Shown here in pieces: positions 33,935-46,430 of a DNA stretch of 64,000 nucleotides. The stretch is from NCBI GenBank assembly GCA_036023115.1, contig JAYKKT010000080.1, forward strand, positions 11,153,501 through 11,217,500. The letters are read 5' to 3'. Below the pieces are notes generated by a model, which saw only the letters and a program-made list of their open reading frames with translations, was not told the origin of the DNA and did not search any database. This DNA comes from Brasenia schreberi (taxonomy: Eukaryota; Streptophyta; Magnoliopsida; Nymphaeales; Cabombaceae). Position numbers and translations under genes: made by a program. Each line of letters opens with the position of its first letter. The stretch's first letter is position 1.

Positions 33935-36900
33935 TTGCTCTACAATTGGTGCCATAATCATGACCCCTTTGCTCACAAAGCTTCTCGCAGGCCAGCTTGT
34001 CCCAGTTGATGCAGCTGTAAGTGTTCCACATCTTGAGTACTGAAGATATAGTATAAGTGATCCGATTTTGTTTTCATTTGTGAACATACTATGTGACTGC
34101 ACATCTAGGAATATGTTTTGTTGTATAGTTACACAATTGTTAATGAGTGTTCACATCTGAGAAATGTTCTCTTGCAGTCAACTGTCATTCTCTTTAACTT
34201 GGCAAAATTATCTCGAGGCCTTCTTTCTTGTCTGACTAAGGATGCCATAAAGTGGAGACTTGATATAGTTCTTACCTTGTTCAAGCATTTCAGGAAATAC
34301 TTGTCCAAACTCTACGAGGGATAGCATGTGTTGTGTATAATGATTCTCCATTTGTTTTGGTAGAAATGATGGTCCAATTATTGTCTGAGTACTGTGACTG
34401 ATTTCCAGGAGTGATGCTCATGACAATCTGTCCAATTTACAAGTGCTTTCAGTAGTTCCCTATCTCTGAATTCAGACTATTTTTGGACATGCAGAGCTTG
34501 GCAATCAGCACTTTTCAAGTTGTCCTAGTGCCCACAGTTGTTGGAGGTAACAGAAAGGCCGACAGTTGCTCATTAGTGTTATACAAGATAATGATGTTCA
34601 TTTGGATATTGTTACATAATTTTTCTGTAAAAGGCCGCGTGATGATTTTGATTTCTTTTCAGTGTTGTCACATGAATACTTCCCAAAGTTTACAGAGCGC
34701 ATCATCACTGTCACCCCATTAATAGGTGTCATCTTGACTACCCTGCTTTGTGCCAGTCCTGTAAGTAGACACAATCCACTAATGAGTTCTCCCACACTGA
34801 TTAAATGTGCTTTTAGAAAAATCATAAAATTATCGTTGTCTTCTGAACAAATGTTGCTTTTTGTGAGCATATCCCTGATGATACTGACAATGATTCCTTT
34901 CCTGTTGAAAGATTGGACAAGTTTCAGAAGTCCTAAAGGCCCAAGGAGCACAGTTGATATTTCCTGTAGCCATCCTGCATATTGCTGCATTTGCTCTTGG
35001 GTATTGGCTTTCAAGACTATCATCTTTTGGTGAATCCACATCTCGGACGATTTCTATAGAATGTGGGATGCAGGTATTCTTTAAGTCATTATTGGTTACT
35101 GTTCATCAACAAGCCTTTTTTATGTAAATGGTTGAGGATGCAAGGTTCTTGCAGTAGTAGCTTTTATCCTTTTTTCATTTTCCAATGACATGGTTAGATT
35201 TGTCCTGGACAGGCTGTGATCCATCTAAGAATAAATGTAGCTTATATTAGGTACAAGGCAGAGATCTATATAATACTCAAACAACTGAAATAGTTTTTAT
35301 TGGAAATATGATTGCTAACATGCTGTTTCCTCAATGGAGCAAATGAGCCCCTTCTTGTTTTGCATTTATCTCAACTAAAGCGAATAGTAAGCCTAATCAC
35401 TAACTTGGAGAAGTTTTCTATTCTATTTTAGTATGAAAAAATTGTTCCTTGGTGAAGCATGTTACAATTTATCTCATAAATTGTCAGTCATAGGGCTTTG
35501 ACATAAAGTCTATCTACTGTTGGTGGATCTCCCTTTTATAACTTAAAAGTAAAAATTACCTTAGACGACTAAAAAAAAAATTATTAGTTGAAATAGTGCA
35601 ACAAGCTTATGCAACTCCGCCCATGTAAGGGATCACCCTTGCATTGTCGGTCCCAAGCCCGGATAAAGGAGGAGGGTTGTGTTAGGCTTCCGACAACCAG
35701 CGTAAAACTTCGTCGGATCAAAAATTATGAGCATTGCTTTGGGGCATCCCCACCTAGCGACGTGTTGCAGAGCCCGAATGCAGTAATAAGTAAGCAAGGG
35801 TCATTACATTTTCGCCCGAATGTAGTGAATCAATTGCAGAGAGGGTTCCCACATCATTGACGGGTGTGGGTAAAGAAGTTAGTCCCGTTACATTGCCGCA
35901 CGAAAGTAGTGAATAATTTTCAGAGAGGGTCTCCACATTTTGATTATGGACAGATGTGGGGGGTAATGAAGCTAGTCCTAGATAATAAGATTCGTATTGG
36001 TTCTTGGAATATCATAACATTATCCGATAAGCTAATGGAGGTGGTAGATACCATGATTCGAAGAAAGATTCATATTCTATGTTTAAAAGAGACAAAATGG
36101 GTTGGAGAAAAAGCAAAGAAGATAGAGGATACAGGTTTTAAATTATGGTACTCAGGTAAAGAAAAGGATCGAAACGGAGTTGGTATTATCATAAATAAAG
36201 ATTTAAAGGATAGTGTAGTAGACATACAACGATATGGTGACCGAATCATGATGTTGAAATTAGTGTTAGGAGAGGTTTTGAATATAGTTTGTGCTTACGC
36301 ACCCCAAGTAGGACTAGAAGATAGTATAAAGACAACTTTTTGGGAAGAGTTAGATAAGGTGATTCAAAAGATTCCACAAAGGGAGATAATTTGTTTAGGA
36401 GGAGACTTAAATGGACATGTCGGTAAAGAGGTATTAGGATATCAAGGGATTCTTAGAAACTTTGGTTTTGAGGATATAAATGAGGAAGGTAGGGAGATTT
36501 TAAATTTTGCCATGGCATTTGATCTCTTTATAGTCAATACAATCTTCAAAAAACGAGATGAACATTTAATTACTTATAAGAGTGGCTTATCACAAACACA
36601 AATTGATTTTTATTTGTAAAAAAAAAGATAGAGCGTGTTGTAAAGATTGCAAGGTAATTCTAGGAGAAAGCTTAACCACCCAACATCGACTTTTAGTTAT
36701 GAATTTACAAATAAAAAAATGGACAAAGAAGAAAAGAGTGCATTGAGCTATTCGGACTAAATGGTGGAACCTCAAAATCGAGAAAGAAGATATATTTAAA
36801 CAGAAAGTCCTTCAAGGAGATGTTTGAAATTATGTTGGTACACCCTGTGATATGTGGAACAATATGGCTATACATATTAGGAAAGTGATGAAAGATGTGT

Positions 36901-39900
36901 TAGGTGTATCTAAGGGAGGTGTACCAGCACAAAAACAAGCCTTGTGGTGGAGTGAAGTAGTGCAAAATAAAATCAAGGCAAAGAGCGCATGTTACAAATT
37001 ACATTATGCTAAGAAAACTAGTGAAACTTTAGAGACTTATAAGAAAGCAAAGAAAGAAGCGAAAAAGTCCATGAGTGAAGCAAAAGCTAAAATTTGGGAG
37101 GATTTATATAAAAAAACTGAACTCAAAAGAGGGTAAAAGAGATATTTTTAGGATAGCTAGGGCTAGAGATAAGAAAACTAAAGATCTTAATTATGTTAGA
37201 TGCATCAAGGACGAGGATGAAAAAATTCTAGTGGTAAATGATGATATAAGAAATAGATGGAAAAACTATTTTTATAAGCTTTTTAATGAAAATAAAGATG
37301 TTTTTATTAGCTTAGGAGAGTTAGCCAAATCAGAAAAGTATATAAACCACAATTTCTACCGACGTATTCAAAAGAATGAAGTCAAAGAGGCTCTTAAACA
37401 TATGAAGGGTGGTAAATCGGTAGGACAAGATAATATTCCTATAGAAGTTTGGAAAATACTAGGAGAAATAGGAATCACTTGGCTCACAAGACTATTTAAT
37501 GAAATATGGAAAAACCAAAAGATGCCCGAGGAATGGAGAGCAAGTACTCTTATACCCATATATAAGAACAAGGGAGACATTGAAAATTGTGTGAACTATC
37601 GAGCTATGAAGTTAATGAGCCATACTATGAAATTGTGGGAAAGAATTATCAAACATAGGTTAAGACAAGTATCAAGTACAACAGAGAACCAATTTAGATT
37701 CACGCCAGGCAGATCTACTGTTGAAGCGATTCACCTTTTGAGACGTCTTATGGAACATTTTAGAGCAAAAAAGAAAGACCTTCACATGATATTTATTGAT
37801 CTAGAAAAAGCTTATGATAGGGTACCGAGGGAGGTTCTTTGGAGAACTTTGGAAAAAAGAGGTATCCCATTGACATATATTAACCTTATAAGAGACATGC
37901 ATTATGGTGCAAAAACATGTGTGAGGACTCATGAAGGAACGACAGACTTCTTTGAAGTTAATATTGGGTTACATCAAGGATCAACTTTAAGTCCATACTT
38001 ATTTATAATGGTGATGGATGAGTTAACAAAACATATTGAAGATGAAGTACCTTGGTGTATGTTATTTGCAGATGACATTGTATTAGTGGAGGAGTCTAAG
38101 GAAAAAGTTAATAGAAAATTGGAACTATGGAGAGAAACATTAGAAAGCAAAGGCCTCCTACTTAGTAGAACAAAGAGAGAATATATGGAATGTAAGTTTG
38201 ATCATTTGGTTACCTCAGAGGACATAGAAATTAAAATTGGCACACATTGTATCCCCCAAAAGGAAAGTTTTAAATACCTATGGTCAATTTTTCAGAGTGA
38301 TGGAAGAATTGATGGAGATGTTACGCATAGAATTAATGCTGGTTGGTTAAAATGGAGAGGAGCATGAGATATTCTTTGTGATAAGAAGATACCATTAAAG
38401 TAAAAAGGTAAATATTATAGAGCAGCAATTAGGCCTGCCATGTTTTATCATTCAGAGTGTTAGGGCAGTTAATCTTCAACATGTACAAAAGATGTATGTG
38501 ACAGAAATGAAGATGTTGGGATGGATGAGTGGTCATACAAGAAAAGACCATATACATAATGAGGTTATTAGAAACAAATTAGGAGTGGCAACAATAGAGG
38601 ATAAAAGGAGAGAATATCGTTTAAGATGGTTTGGACATATAGAAAGAAATCAAAAGAAGAACCTGTAAGATGGTATGAAAAACTAAATTTGGAAAGTATT
38701 AAAAGAGGTAGAGGACGACCACAAAAGTGTTGGAAAGAAACAATACAGAATGATCTAGCTTATTGTGAGTTAACTGCTAACATGGCACACGATAGGGATC
38801 TGTGGAAACAAAGAATCCATGTAGTCGACCCCGTCTAGTATGGGAAAAGGCTTAGTAGTAGTAGTTGTTGTTGTTGTTGTAGTGCAACAAGCTGATGCAA
38901 TTAGGAAGGTAAGTTGTATAAAAGGTGTTCTATTTTAAAATGTGCTTCCTTTCAATTGTTAAGGGCCATTGAACTTGAAAATGATCTTCAAAGTGTTTTT
39001 ATATTTAAGGAAACTTGAATACCTGAAAATATCTTCAAAGATGTATAATCATCATAGCTCTCGAAAGATACTGAGAACAACCTAAAAACTGGCTTTTACC
39101 TGGAAACGGAAAACATACCTGTGCATGTGTGTGGCGTTATGGGTATGGGATACAATGCAAACATACTGCATAGTGTCACAAGTTTGTACAGCAGGAGAAA
39201 GCTTTCTGGCAAGAATACTTGGCATCATACCATGCAATGTCTTATTGTATGGAACATGCACATGCTGTGTCATATATGGCCCTTTTTCTTTATCATGAAG
39301 AATATCAGTCACTCCAAAAGAAAGGCTTGTGGACCCCAATCTTTATATTTTCATTTATAGTGGCACTTGTTTGTATAAAGTAGATCAATCAATAAGGTTA
39401 AAAAATGAAAGTTTTCTTTGTTTATTCTTATTTCAATTGTATAACATGGGTATTGTTCTCCCTTGTTAATCCTAGTTTTCTCTTCCTGTCAATATTCCTC
39501 CAGTTATTAAAACGTGTTCCTGCCTTTTTATAATCAATCGGCTCCAGTCAGTTGTGCTTTTAACTTTCATGTACTAGTATTTCAAGGATGATATGGTCCT
39601 TACACCCTGATGGTACTGTTATGTTTGCGAGTCACATATGCACTCTAAAATATTTGACACTTTTTGAGTTTTTGCTATATACTTTCTTTCATATGATTAG
39701 TGCTGTCGTTTGATAATCAAAAGACAAAATTGATTAAGGTTAATGGTGACTGACTTCAAGGTTTATTACTCTGACTAACTATTCTAGTTCTTACTCCTAC
39801 ATGCAGTTTATGTGTTTATTTATTCCTAGCTCCTTCCCGTATCTGTTAGTCAATATCATGTTTGCAGTCGAATACAAGAGGCATGTTTCATGTCCTCCTA

Positions 39901-40734
39901 TTTGATCACCTAGCATGATCCTACACAAAATTTCTGATCTTGGTATTCTGTTTTGGATAACCTGTTCAGTTGAAACGCTAATTATTTATGAAACTAAAGA
40001 CAAGGAACAAGTAGAATTTCTCTTCAACTTTTAACCATGATTGCATTTTGTTACTTCACTGTTACCTCTTCTTGTATAAAATGGTCCTAGTACATTACGC
40101 TACTACATGATCTTCCATTTCGACTATTTCATCTATCTTATGTATCTCAACCTCTAACTTATGATCTTGAAAATGACTTGTGGAGCAATACTCCAATTTC
40201 TTATTCCCGTTATATCTGCTTTACTTCTACCGTCGTACTCAAGATGACATTCTCGTAGAGCTCTAATTAAAGAATTTTTGTTAGCAAATATTTCTTAATA
40301 TATTTTTCATTGTCATGTCCTGTTCTCTATATGAGTCTACTTGTTCTCATAGATGGGCTTTTAGGAATGTGAAAATTTCTCTATGTTCAGTTGTTGGAAT
40401 CAAGTGTGAACAACCGGATGCTTAATTCTCGGTTGTTTTCCTTCTATAAACAGAGCTCAGCACTTGGATTTTTACTCGCTCAGAAGCACTTCACTAATCC
40501 GCTGGTTGCTGTACCCTCTGCTGTTAGCGTCGTCTGCATGGCCGTATGATTCTAATCCAAACTTTTCCATTTTTCGTTGAAATAAGTTTGTAAATCAAGA
40601 ATTGCTTCCTCATGGCTGGTGATTTGGTGACTCCTTAACGTATCTATTTTACACAGCTTGGTGGGAGTGCACTTGCTGTCTTTTGGCGAAACAGTAAAAT
40701 CCCAGCTAATGATAAGGATGATTTCAAAGAATGA
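33935..40734 (+). CDS. BASS2: BASS2-type plastid sodium/pyruvate cotransporter, 3' six exons
   Basis: Six exons with canonical GT-AG borders and consistent phases are visible: 33,935-34,016, 34,495-34,546, 34,663-34,760, 34,912-35,073, 40,454-40,543 and 40,657-40,734 (stop TGA at 40,732). The translation shows the bile acid:sodium symporter family core: [12 protein letters not shown], then [28 protein letters not shown], then the E-C-G-M-Q-S-S-A block and a D-D-F-K-E C terminus. In plants BASS2 imports pyruvate with sodium across the plastid inner envelope for isoprenoid and fatty-acid precursors. No stop or frameshift occurs in these exons. The transit peptide and first membrane segments are missing from the window. 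The fourth visible intron is 5.4 kb because of an RTE insertion. It could be a 5'-truncated pseudogene, but open exons and clean splice sites favour a gene whose 5' exons lie upstream of the repeat cluster. BASS1 is a less likely alternative. Confidence 0.85.
35615..38879 (+). mobile_element. Nearly full-length RTE-clade LINE in a BASS2 intron
   Basis: The element is about 3.27 kb and flanked by a 21-bp target-site duplication with one mismatch (35,594-35,614 and 38,880-38,900). It encodes an AP-endonuclease-like domain (S-W-N start near 36,003, G-G-D-L-N-G-H near 36,400) and a reverse transcriptase ([10 protein letters not shown] near 37,793; F-A-D-D near 38,066). It ends in GACCCCGTCTAGTATGGG, AAAAGGCTTAG and TAG/TTG triplets. 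No RNase H is present, as expected for RTE. The frame is broken after the endonuclease (stop at 36,617 after a lost base), near 37,130 and after 38,365, so it is not autonomous. It has the same orientation as the host gene. Confidence 0.93.
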
Positions 40735-41683
40735 TCCACTGTCAGCAATACATGTCGGAGGAATATCATGGAGTAGGAAATGGGTTCCATTTCCCGCTGT
40801 CTGGTAAGCATTTAGAAATGCTTGTATTGGTTCCATTTTCTCTGAGAGATGTCCTGCAACTTCTAATAGCTTTGTGTTGCCTCCGGTTATACAATACTTA
40901 TTTTGTGCTTCAATGGGATCCTTCTATTTTGGCTGTGATGGATCATTGTGATTAAATCTACAGTTTTGTTTGAGATTCTTCTAAACTTGTAAAAAGGGAG
41001 GATCCTAGCATAAAAACTGGCACGAAAGTGCTCACCTGCTTTGTTCTCCACGCCCTTTTCTAACCCATGTGCTTTTCTTGCCAACAGGCATTCATCTGTT
41101 TCAATGCTGCTTGGATGCTCGTTGGTTTCTCTTCTCGTAATGCTCACCATTTCTTCAATATTAGGCACTTTCTACTGTTTTCTTCACTCATTAAGACTAA
41201 TGTGGGTTTGCAAAGGAATTCTGGCTTGGTTATGCTGATAAGGAGCCCAAAAATGGTTGGATAAGTTAAACATGAAAGCTGATGCACAACTGAGGCTGCA
41301 TGTGTCAAGATTTTGGAAAGAAAATCGCCGACGAACCAACAAGTTTGTGCACTGAAGTAGCCCGTTCGTCCTTAAGATTCACTTGCTAGTCTACATTTTT
41401 TCGGCAGCCTTATCGCCTAAATACCCTTTCCCTTGCCAAACTTGATTTGATTCAGCCCGTTCAGCTTAATTTGGTTCAATTCTGACAACGTAACTCCTAA
41501 GCCTAACTCGCCGTTAGGTAAGTTTGAACATTGTCTATTCTGAGCAATGTGGCTTGCGCCAACCACCCTTATCGAATATGGCATTTTTCGGTACTGAAAC
41601 TCTAGGATGGCTGGTACTACAGTGAACGTATCAGCATCACGACAGTGAGATTGCTGGAGTCTGTAAGGTTAGTTTTGCATAAT
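40735..41683 (+). other. BASS2 3' UTR and downstream flank
   Basis: No gene or repeat is evident. The first few hundred bases are presumably the BASS2 3' UTR. An AATAAA lies at 41,681-41,686 region but is far from the stop, so I do not assign the polyadenylation site. Confidence 0.5.
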
Positions 41684-42182
41684 AAAGAGCTGAATTAAAT
41701 GGTTCTCTACTCATTCTGCATTGAGCCATTTCCAGCATCACCTAATGGACTCCAGCAAGCCACATTTTTTGCGTGTTTGACGTACCAACCTTTAGCGATG
41801 CCTATAATGAATACTCGTGGGACATTCTAATCCAAATCACTTAACTTGATTTGATTCATTCACGGGCTTGATGAATTTCCTGTACAGATCGAACTATTTG
41901 GAAACATTCTTCCATTACAGATGTGTATAAAAACAGGAGAAATTCTATGATTCAGTTGAATTCCGTTTCTTTTTCGGCACTGTCCTTCTATTTAGAGACC
42001 GGCCAGAGTTGGTGGGGTGGGTTTGGACATTGCATTATATGTGGAAATCTTTAGACAAGAATAGGAAAACCTCATTTTGATCACTTGAATGGGTTTGATT
42101 TGGATGAGAATGTCCCACGAGTATTCATTATAGGCATCGCTAAAGGTTGGTACGTCAAACACGCAAAAAATTCAGCTCCTTT
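41684..42182. repeat. Foldback element with 75-bp near-perfect inverted arms
   Basis: The arms at 41,765-41,839 and 42,096-42,170 are inverted copies with about one mismatch in 75 bp. The pairing resumes outside as AAAGAGCTGAATT (41,684) and AATTCAGCTCCTTT (42,169), with about 68 bp of extra sequence interrupting the left side. The loop is about 256 bp and has no coding potential. Size and structure fit a non-autonomous foldback or MITE element. Terminal duplications are not clear. Confidence 0.75.
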
Positions 42183-42322
42183 ACTGGTCATGGAACACAC
42201 ACACACGAACTTATATAATATATATATAAGTTCTCCAATATTTTGATTCAAAATCGTGCTATATGCTAAGTCGGAATGTTATGATTATATTTGGAATTAT
42301 TTTGAAGGAGAATGTCAAGGTT

Positions 42323-42764
42323 TGTAACAAAATCGCATCTTTGATGTCTCATGGGTTACTAACTCCGCCTACTACATGGCGGGTCTGAATCTGGGTAAAG
42401 GGAACTCACATTAGGTAGCGGGCACCTAACATTGAACCTTCTTGTATTTTTTTTTTCCTTGAGATCTTTTGAGCAATGATGCAGGGGATCTCATAACTCC
42501 GAAGCTAAGCATGTTCTCTCTTTTTTTTCTTCTTTTGATTATAAGAGGAGGCCGAAGCCTAACATACACCTCACATGCACCCTCTAGGAGTCGAATTCTC
42601 CACCAGCAGCAACGAGTGTCCTGCCGTTGAGCTAATGCTTTAGGTGCTAAGCATGTTCTGGTTAGGATTACTGATAGAATTATATGAACTGGTAAAAGGT
42701 CCTCGTGTTGAACCCTCTACGCAGCCTACCTAACATGCAAAAAAAGAGACGGTCTCTGTAAGGT
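42323..42764 (+). mobile_element. 5S rRNA-derived retroelement or relic, split by a SINE
   Basis: The segment 42,462-42,718 aligns with plant 5S rRNA when the SINE is removed: GATC near the 5' end, ATGATGCAGGGGATCTCAT, AACTCCGAAGCTAAGC (the A-box region) and GGTCCTCGTGTTGAACCC near the 3' end. The middle is badly diverged. The larger unit is flanked by the 13-bp direct repeat GAATGTCAAGGTT at 42,310-42,322 and 42,765-42,777, as in target-primed insertion. It could be a 5S-derived SINE, a 5S-bearing Cassandra-type LTR remnant (though that makes 5-bp duplications), or a retroposed 5S pseudogene. It cannot be a working 5S gene. Confidence 0.7.
42518..42645 (-). mobile_element. tRNA-derived SINE with a perfect 14-bp target-site duplication
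   Basis: On the minus strand the element has an A-box-like TTAGCTCAACGGCAGG, a B-box-like GAATTCGACTCC, the body end GGCTTCGGCCTCC and an A-rich tail. The duplication GCTAAGCATGTTCT is perfect at 42,504-42,517 and 42,646-42,659. It inserted into the A-box region of the 5S-like sequence. Confidence 0.88.
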
Positions 42765-42794
42765 GAATGTCAAGGTTCAAGTAGAAAATTATGG

Positions 42795-42906
42795 TTACTG
42801 TGTGGTGAGCAATAGCTTGATTATAAGGGGTTGACTTACAAGTTGAAGGTCATGAGTTCAATACATGGGGGAAAACATCAGACTTCAGCCTCCCCATTGT
42901 ACCATA
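42795..42906 (+). mobile_element. SINE-like element, second family
   Basis: It has GGTGAGCAATAGCTTGATTA at the head, a B-box-like GTCATGAGTTCAATAC and a 3' end GCCTCCCCATTGTACC. The same pattern recurs inverted at 49,075-49,190. No target duplication was found. Confidence 0.65.
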
Positions 42907-42999
42907 GAAAGGGGAAACTATAGCCTGATTCCAACAAAGGATATAGACTTAACGAGGAGTTATATTCTAGTAAGAATACAGAAAGATTGATAATATTAG

Positions 43000-44140
43000 T
43001 TGTTAAAAAACTTAACTAACGTGAGTAGATTCTGTGTTGCCTATTCAAAATTAGTTGGTGTTGAAGTTTGATACTATTCAAGTATGAGGATTGCTTTTAT
43101 GTGATTGGACAAAAAAAAAAATCTTTCGAGTACGACGTGCTAGAAAATGGAAGAGAAGCTGAAATTATTATTCGAGTTTATAAAAACCAACCATTGAGAT
43201 GCACATGCATCATGGGAATAAACGCAGTTTAATGAAATTAAAGAAACACATTCTCCTATGAGCCCAGTGGCGGTCCGGCGGACCTACTCATGGGTGAGGC
43301 AAGGCAGCCGCCTCACCAAAATTCTCCAAGATCCAAAATGACCAATATAAGGTGGTGCATAACCTAAATTTGATCCAATTAAACTTGGCTTCACGGGAGA
43401 AAATTTCTAGGTCCAATAACTCAGCAGTTGATTCTTCACTATAAAAATGCAACTCTATCCACGCCTCATACATGAAGATGGGACAATCCCTTAAAACCAA
43501 AGTGAATGTTAAAAGTTACGTCGATATTCTGAAAATGTTCTGATAGTTAACAGTGTGAGACAACCGTATCAAGAATATAGCAATTAACAAGGGCAAAGGT
43601 CACTGCAGTGTTCGATTATGAAGCTTCAATGGAACTACAGGCTTCTCGTGATCAAACGTGGGTGGGTTTTTGACGATACCTGCAGGCCTGGCTCTTAATT
43701 AAACTTCCCTAAAACAGAGCCGCTGTTCTCTATCTTGCTTGCAAGCACACATCCTTATTTGAGGTATAGGTCTTTCAAAAGCTTCTGATTTTAGAATCAC
43801 TTACTTTTGCAACTCCTCTTCGCTGGTCGGCTCATTTTGTGCCTTAACAAGCCGAGCTAACTTTTAACTGAACGGATATGAGAGAGAGAGAGAGATTTTC
43901 TTACAGACCCTGAAACAATGACCTTCCTTTACCGACAATTTTTACTTGTGATAGAACAAAAATAACATTTCAAATTGTCTTAAATACTGTAAGGCAATTA
44001 CCTTAAGGGCTGTGAAAATTTAAACAAAAAAGTATCACTCGTCCTTTGCAGACACGGATACAATCGCCAGGCATTTTCCAAAATTTTTGTTGTGGGGATT
44101 GTTCATGGTCTTTCGGCCTTTGCAGATCGGACTCGAAGTT
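43000..44140. other. Intergenic DNA without recognisable genes
   Basis: I see no gene here. A run of GA dinucleotides lies near 43,880 and a (TA)n run at 44,142-44,165. The short frames have no recognisable domain. Confidence 0.6.
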
Positions 44141-44239
44141 GATATATATATATATATATATATATTGAAGAGTATATACTGATGTGAACCATCTATTCAT
44201 CATTAAGAATGTATTCATGAATGGTACCAATAAGGTGTC

Positions 44240-44244
<5 letters not shown>

Positions 44245-44337
<93 letters not shown>
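44245..44337. repeat. (AT)n microsatellite, 93 bp
   Basis: An uninterrupted AT dinucleotide run. The Ile-Tyr repeat frame that crosses it is an artefact. Confidence 0.98.
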
Positions 44338-44338
<1 letters not shown>

Positions 44339-44722
44339 CCATATCCTAAATCCATTCTTTGGTATATAGTCTTACATAAATATCAATTACTTTTATATTT
44401 AATGTATATGCTGACTAAATACAAATACAAAAATATAATGATATTTTTAATTCAAATTTCTATCATTGATCTTAAAGATCAAACAATAGAAATATTTATG
44501 TAATATTATACATATAAATACATTATGCATTTAAGACATCCTTTTATATATATATTGTACTCGGTGAGTATACATAGTGTTAAAAAAACTGCTGGGCTCT
44601 AATAAAATAAATGTTTTCAAGTGGTGGATCATATTGTGGTGGACCCACAAATTTTAAACTGTAGATATCAATTCAGTAGCAATTGCACAGAGTATAACCA
44701 GTTTTCCAAAACACACAAATAC

Positions 44723-44784
<62 letters not shown>
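44723..44784. repeat. Compound (AT)9(GT)22 microsatellite
   Basis: An AT run of 18 bp (44,723-44,740) is followed directly by 44 bp of GT (44,741-44,784). Compound perfect repeats are usually polymorphic. Confidence 0.97.
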
Positions 44785-44790
<6 letters not shown>

Positions 44791-45013
44791 AGGAAACATT
44801 CCAAGTGGTTAGGTTCTTCATCAAGTCTCAAACAAATCCCACAACAGATCTAAAATCAGAACTTGTACGTATACAGTGCCCTCGAAATTGAGTTTTTCTG
44901 TTTTCCTTCATCAAGTTTCAACTAAGTTAAGTTTTAAAAATATAGATGTGTTTGCTTTGCTCTATTTAAACGAAACACATATTTTATTGTGTTTCAACTA
45001 AGTTATTGTGTTT

Positions 45014-45140
45014 CCTAATCCAGTTCGTGCCGAGTAAGCCCAATGTGGCGGGCGGGTGAAGCTCTCCTGTACTGGTTTTCTCCGCTCACACGACTCAAAC
45101 TCAAGACCTTGCTTAAGGGGAACAGATGCCTAAATACTAG
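45014..45140 (-). mobile_element. SINE-like element, third family
   Basis: The minus strand shows AAGGTCTTGAGTTTGAGTC (B-box-like), a middle part with GAGAAAACC, and the 3' block GGGCTTACTCGGCACGAACT. This organisation is typical of plant tRNA-derived SINEs. Related text repeats at 45,140-45,190. Confidence 0.65.
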
Positions 45141-45199
45141 GGTTAAAGCTCTCCCATACCGGTTTTCAGTCGAGTTGTGAGGGCAAGCTATAAACATGA

Positions 45200-46270
45200 A
45201 AATGCCTAATCTAACACAGATCTTCTATAAATATGACCTAGAAAATACGATCTAAAATTTGCAAATATCTATGACTTGATAGTTTTTCTCTTTCAATGCA
45301 TGATTATTTTGTTCGTGGCACCACATGTATAATTTGATTTTCCACAATGTTACTAAGATTGTTTATAATGTCTTCACATTTTGCCTTAAGATGAACCTTT
45401 TGTCTGCAGTGTATCAAGTTTCAGCACTACGCGCTGTTGGTAATATGGCTTGTGTGTGTGCGCATGTGTTAGCATGGAGAATGGATCAGTCCCAGGGGTC
45501 GGTTATAGGAAATACTCAAGAGAGTGCTTGATTATGAGGCTTGGGCATATGAAACTAGAACTGTAAGCTCAATTCGTTTGCAATTATACATAAGATTCTG
45601 CGTGTAGTAAAAATCATAGTTGTGTGACCCACATTTTATTTGATTACAAGCCCATCCAGCATAGGCGGGCTGCTGTAACTGGTTCTGCAATAACAGTTCT
45701 GCAGCCGCCGCCCCCTCCCCCAGACAAGGGATATCAAAGGGTCTCACGTGGTTCAGTCCAGCTGATAGGTCTAGGTCTAAATCTACGTTTAGCACCCTAG
45801 TGTTTAGGCCATATATATTTGCTCTATCATGAGAAAAGCCATACAGGATCATAGAAGAAAATAAGAATGCTTACGAGAATGCAGGTTTTGGATCTTCACC
45901 AGAACAACCATTTGTTTGCTCTACATCCTCATAAACCATACCTAGTTCCATACATGGTGCACGATTGACCCGAATTAATACTGTTCTTACCCGTGAAAGA
46001 AGGAAACTCCGAGTTTTCGGGCCACAGAGTTTAGTAAAACTTCTGTTTTAAAAAAACATCATTGAATCGAATTATGTTCAATGAATATATGAAATAGTGG
46101 GGTCTCTCTTAACCTCTCTCAGTTAATTTCTCCTTGATAAGAAATGACTTGCTGCTAAAGGGTTACGTAGGCCATTCCAGATAAAAAGAGCAACATGCAA
46201 AGTCCATCGTCCAGTTGCATCATGCATTGAATGGGTATGGGCTTTCTGTTGCGTTGACATTCTACACACA
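45200..46270. other. Intergenic DNA without recognisable genes
   Basis: No gene is supported. A short C/G-rich patch (CCGCCGCCCCCTCCCCC near 45,708) stands out from AT-rich surroundings. Confidence 0.55.
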
Positions 46271-46283
46271 CATACATATATAT

Positions 46284-46400
46284 GGTTATAAGATGAGGTT
46301 GAAGCCTAACACCCACACCCACACCCTCTGTGAATTGAACTCCCCAGCAGCAGCAATGGCGCTAGTGCGCCCTACTGTTGAGCTAATGCTCTCGGTTGAA
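46284..46400 (-). mobile_element. tRNA-derived SINE, same family as 42,518
   Basis: On the minus strand it has CATTAGCTCAACAGTAGGG and GGAGTTCAATTC as A- and B-box remnants and the end GTTAGGCTTCAACCTCATCTT. It is related to the SINE at 42,518-42,645. No clear duplication was found. Confidence 0.75.
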
Positions 46401-46430
46401 GATCCCTACGTATTTAAGGGTATCACAACT

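Noticed and set aside
42462..42718. Functional 5S rRNA gene
   Set aside because: It is interrupted by a SINE and the 3' half is badly diverged from 5S rRNA.
43265..43320. AGTGGCGGTCC-type start, also seen near 48,856, as a transposon end
   Set aside because: The motif is common in plant repeats, but I found no matching opposite end or duplication.
44184..44369. Ile-Tyr repeat protein
   Set aside because: It is translation of the (AT)n microsatellite.
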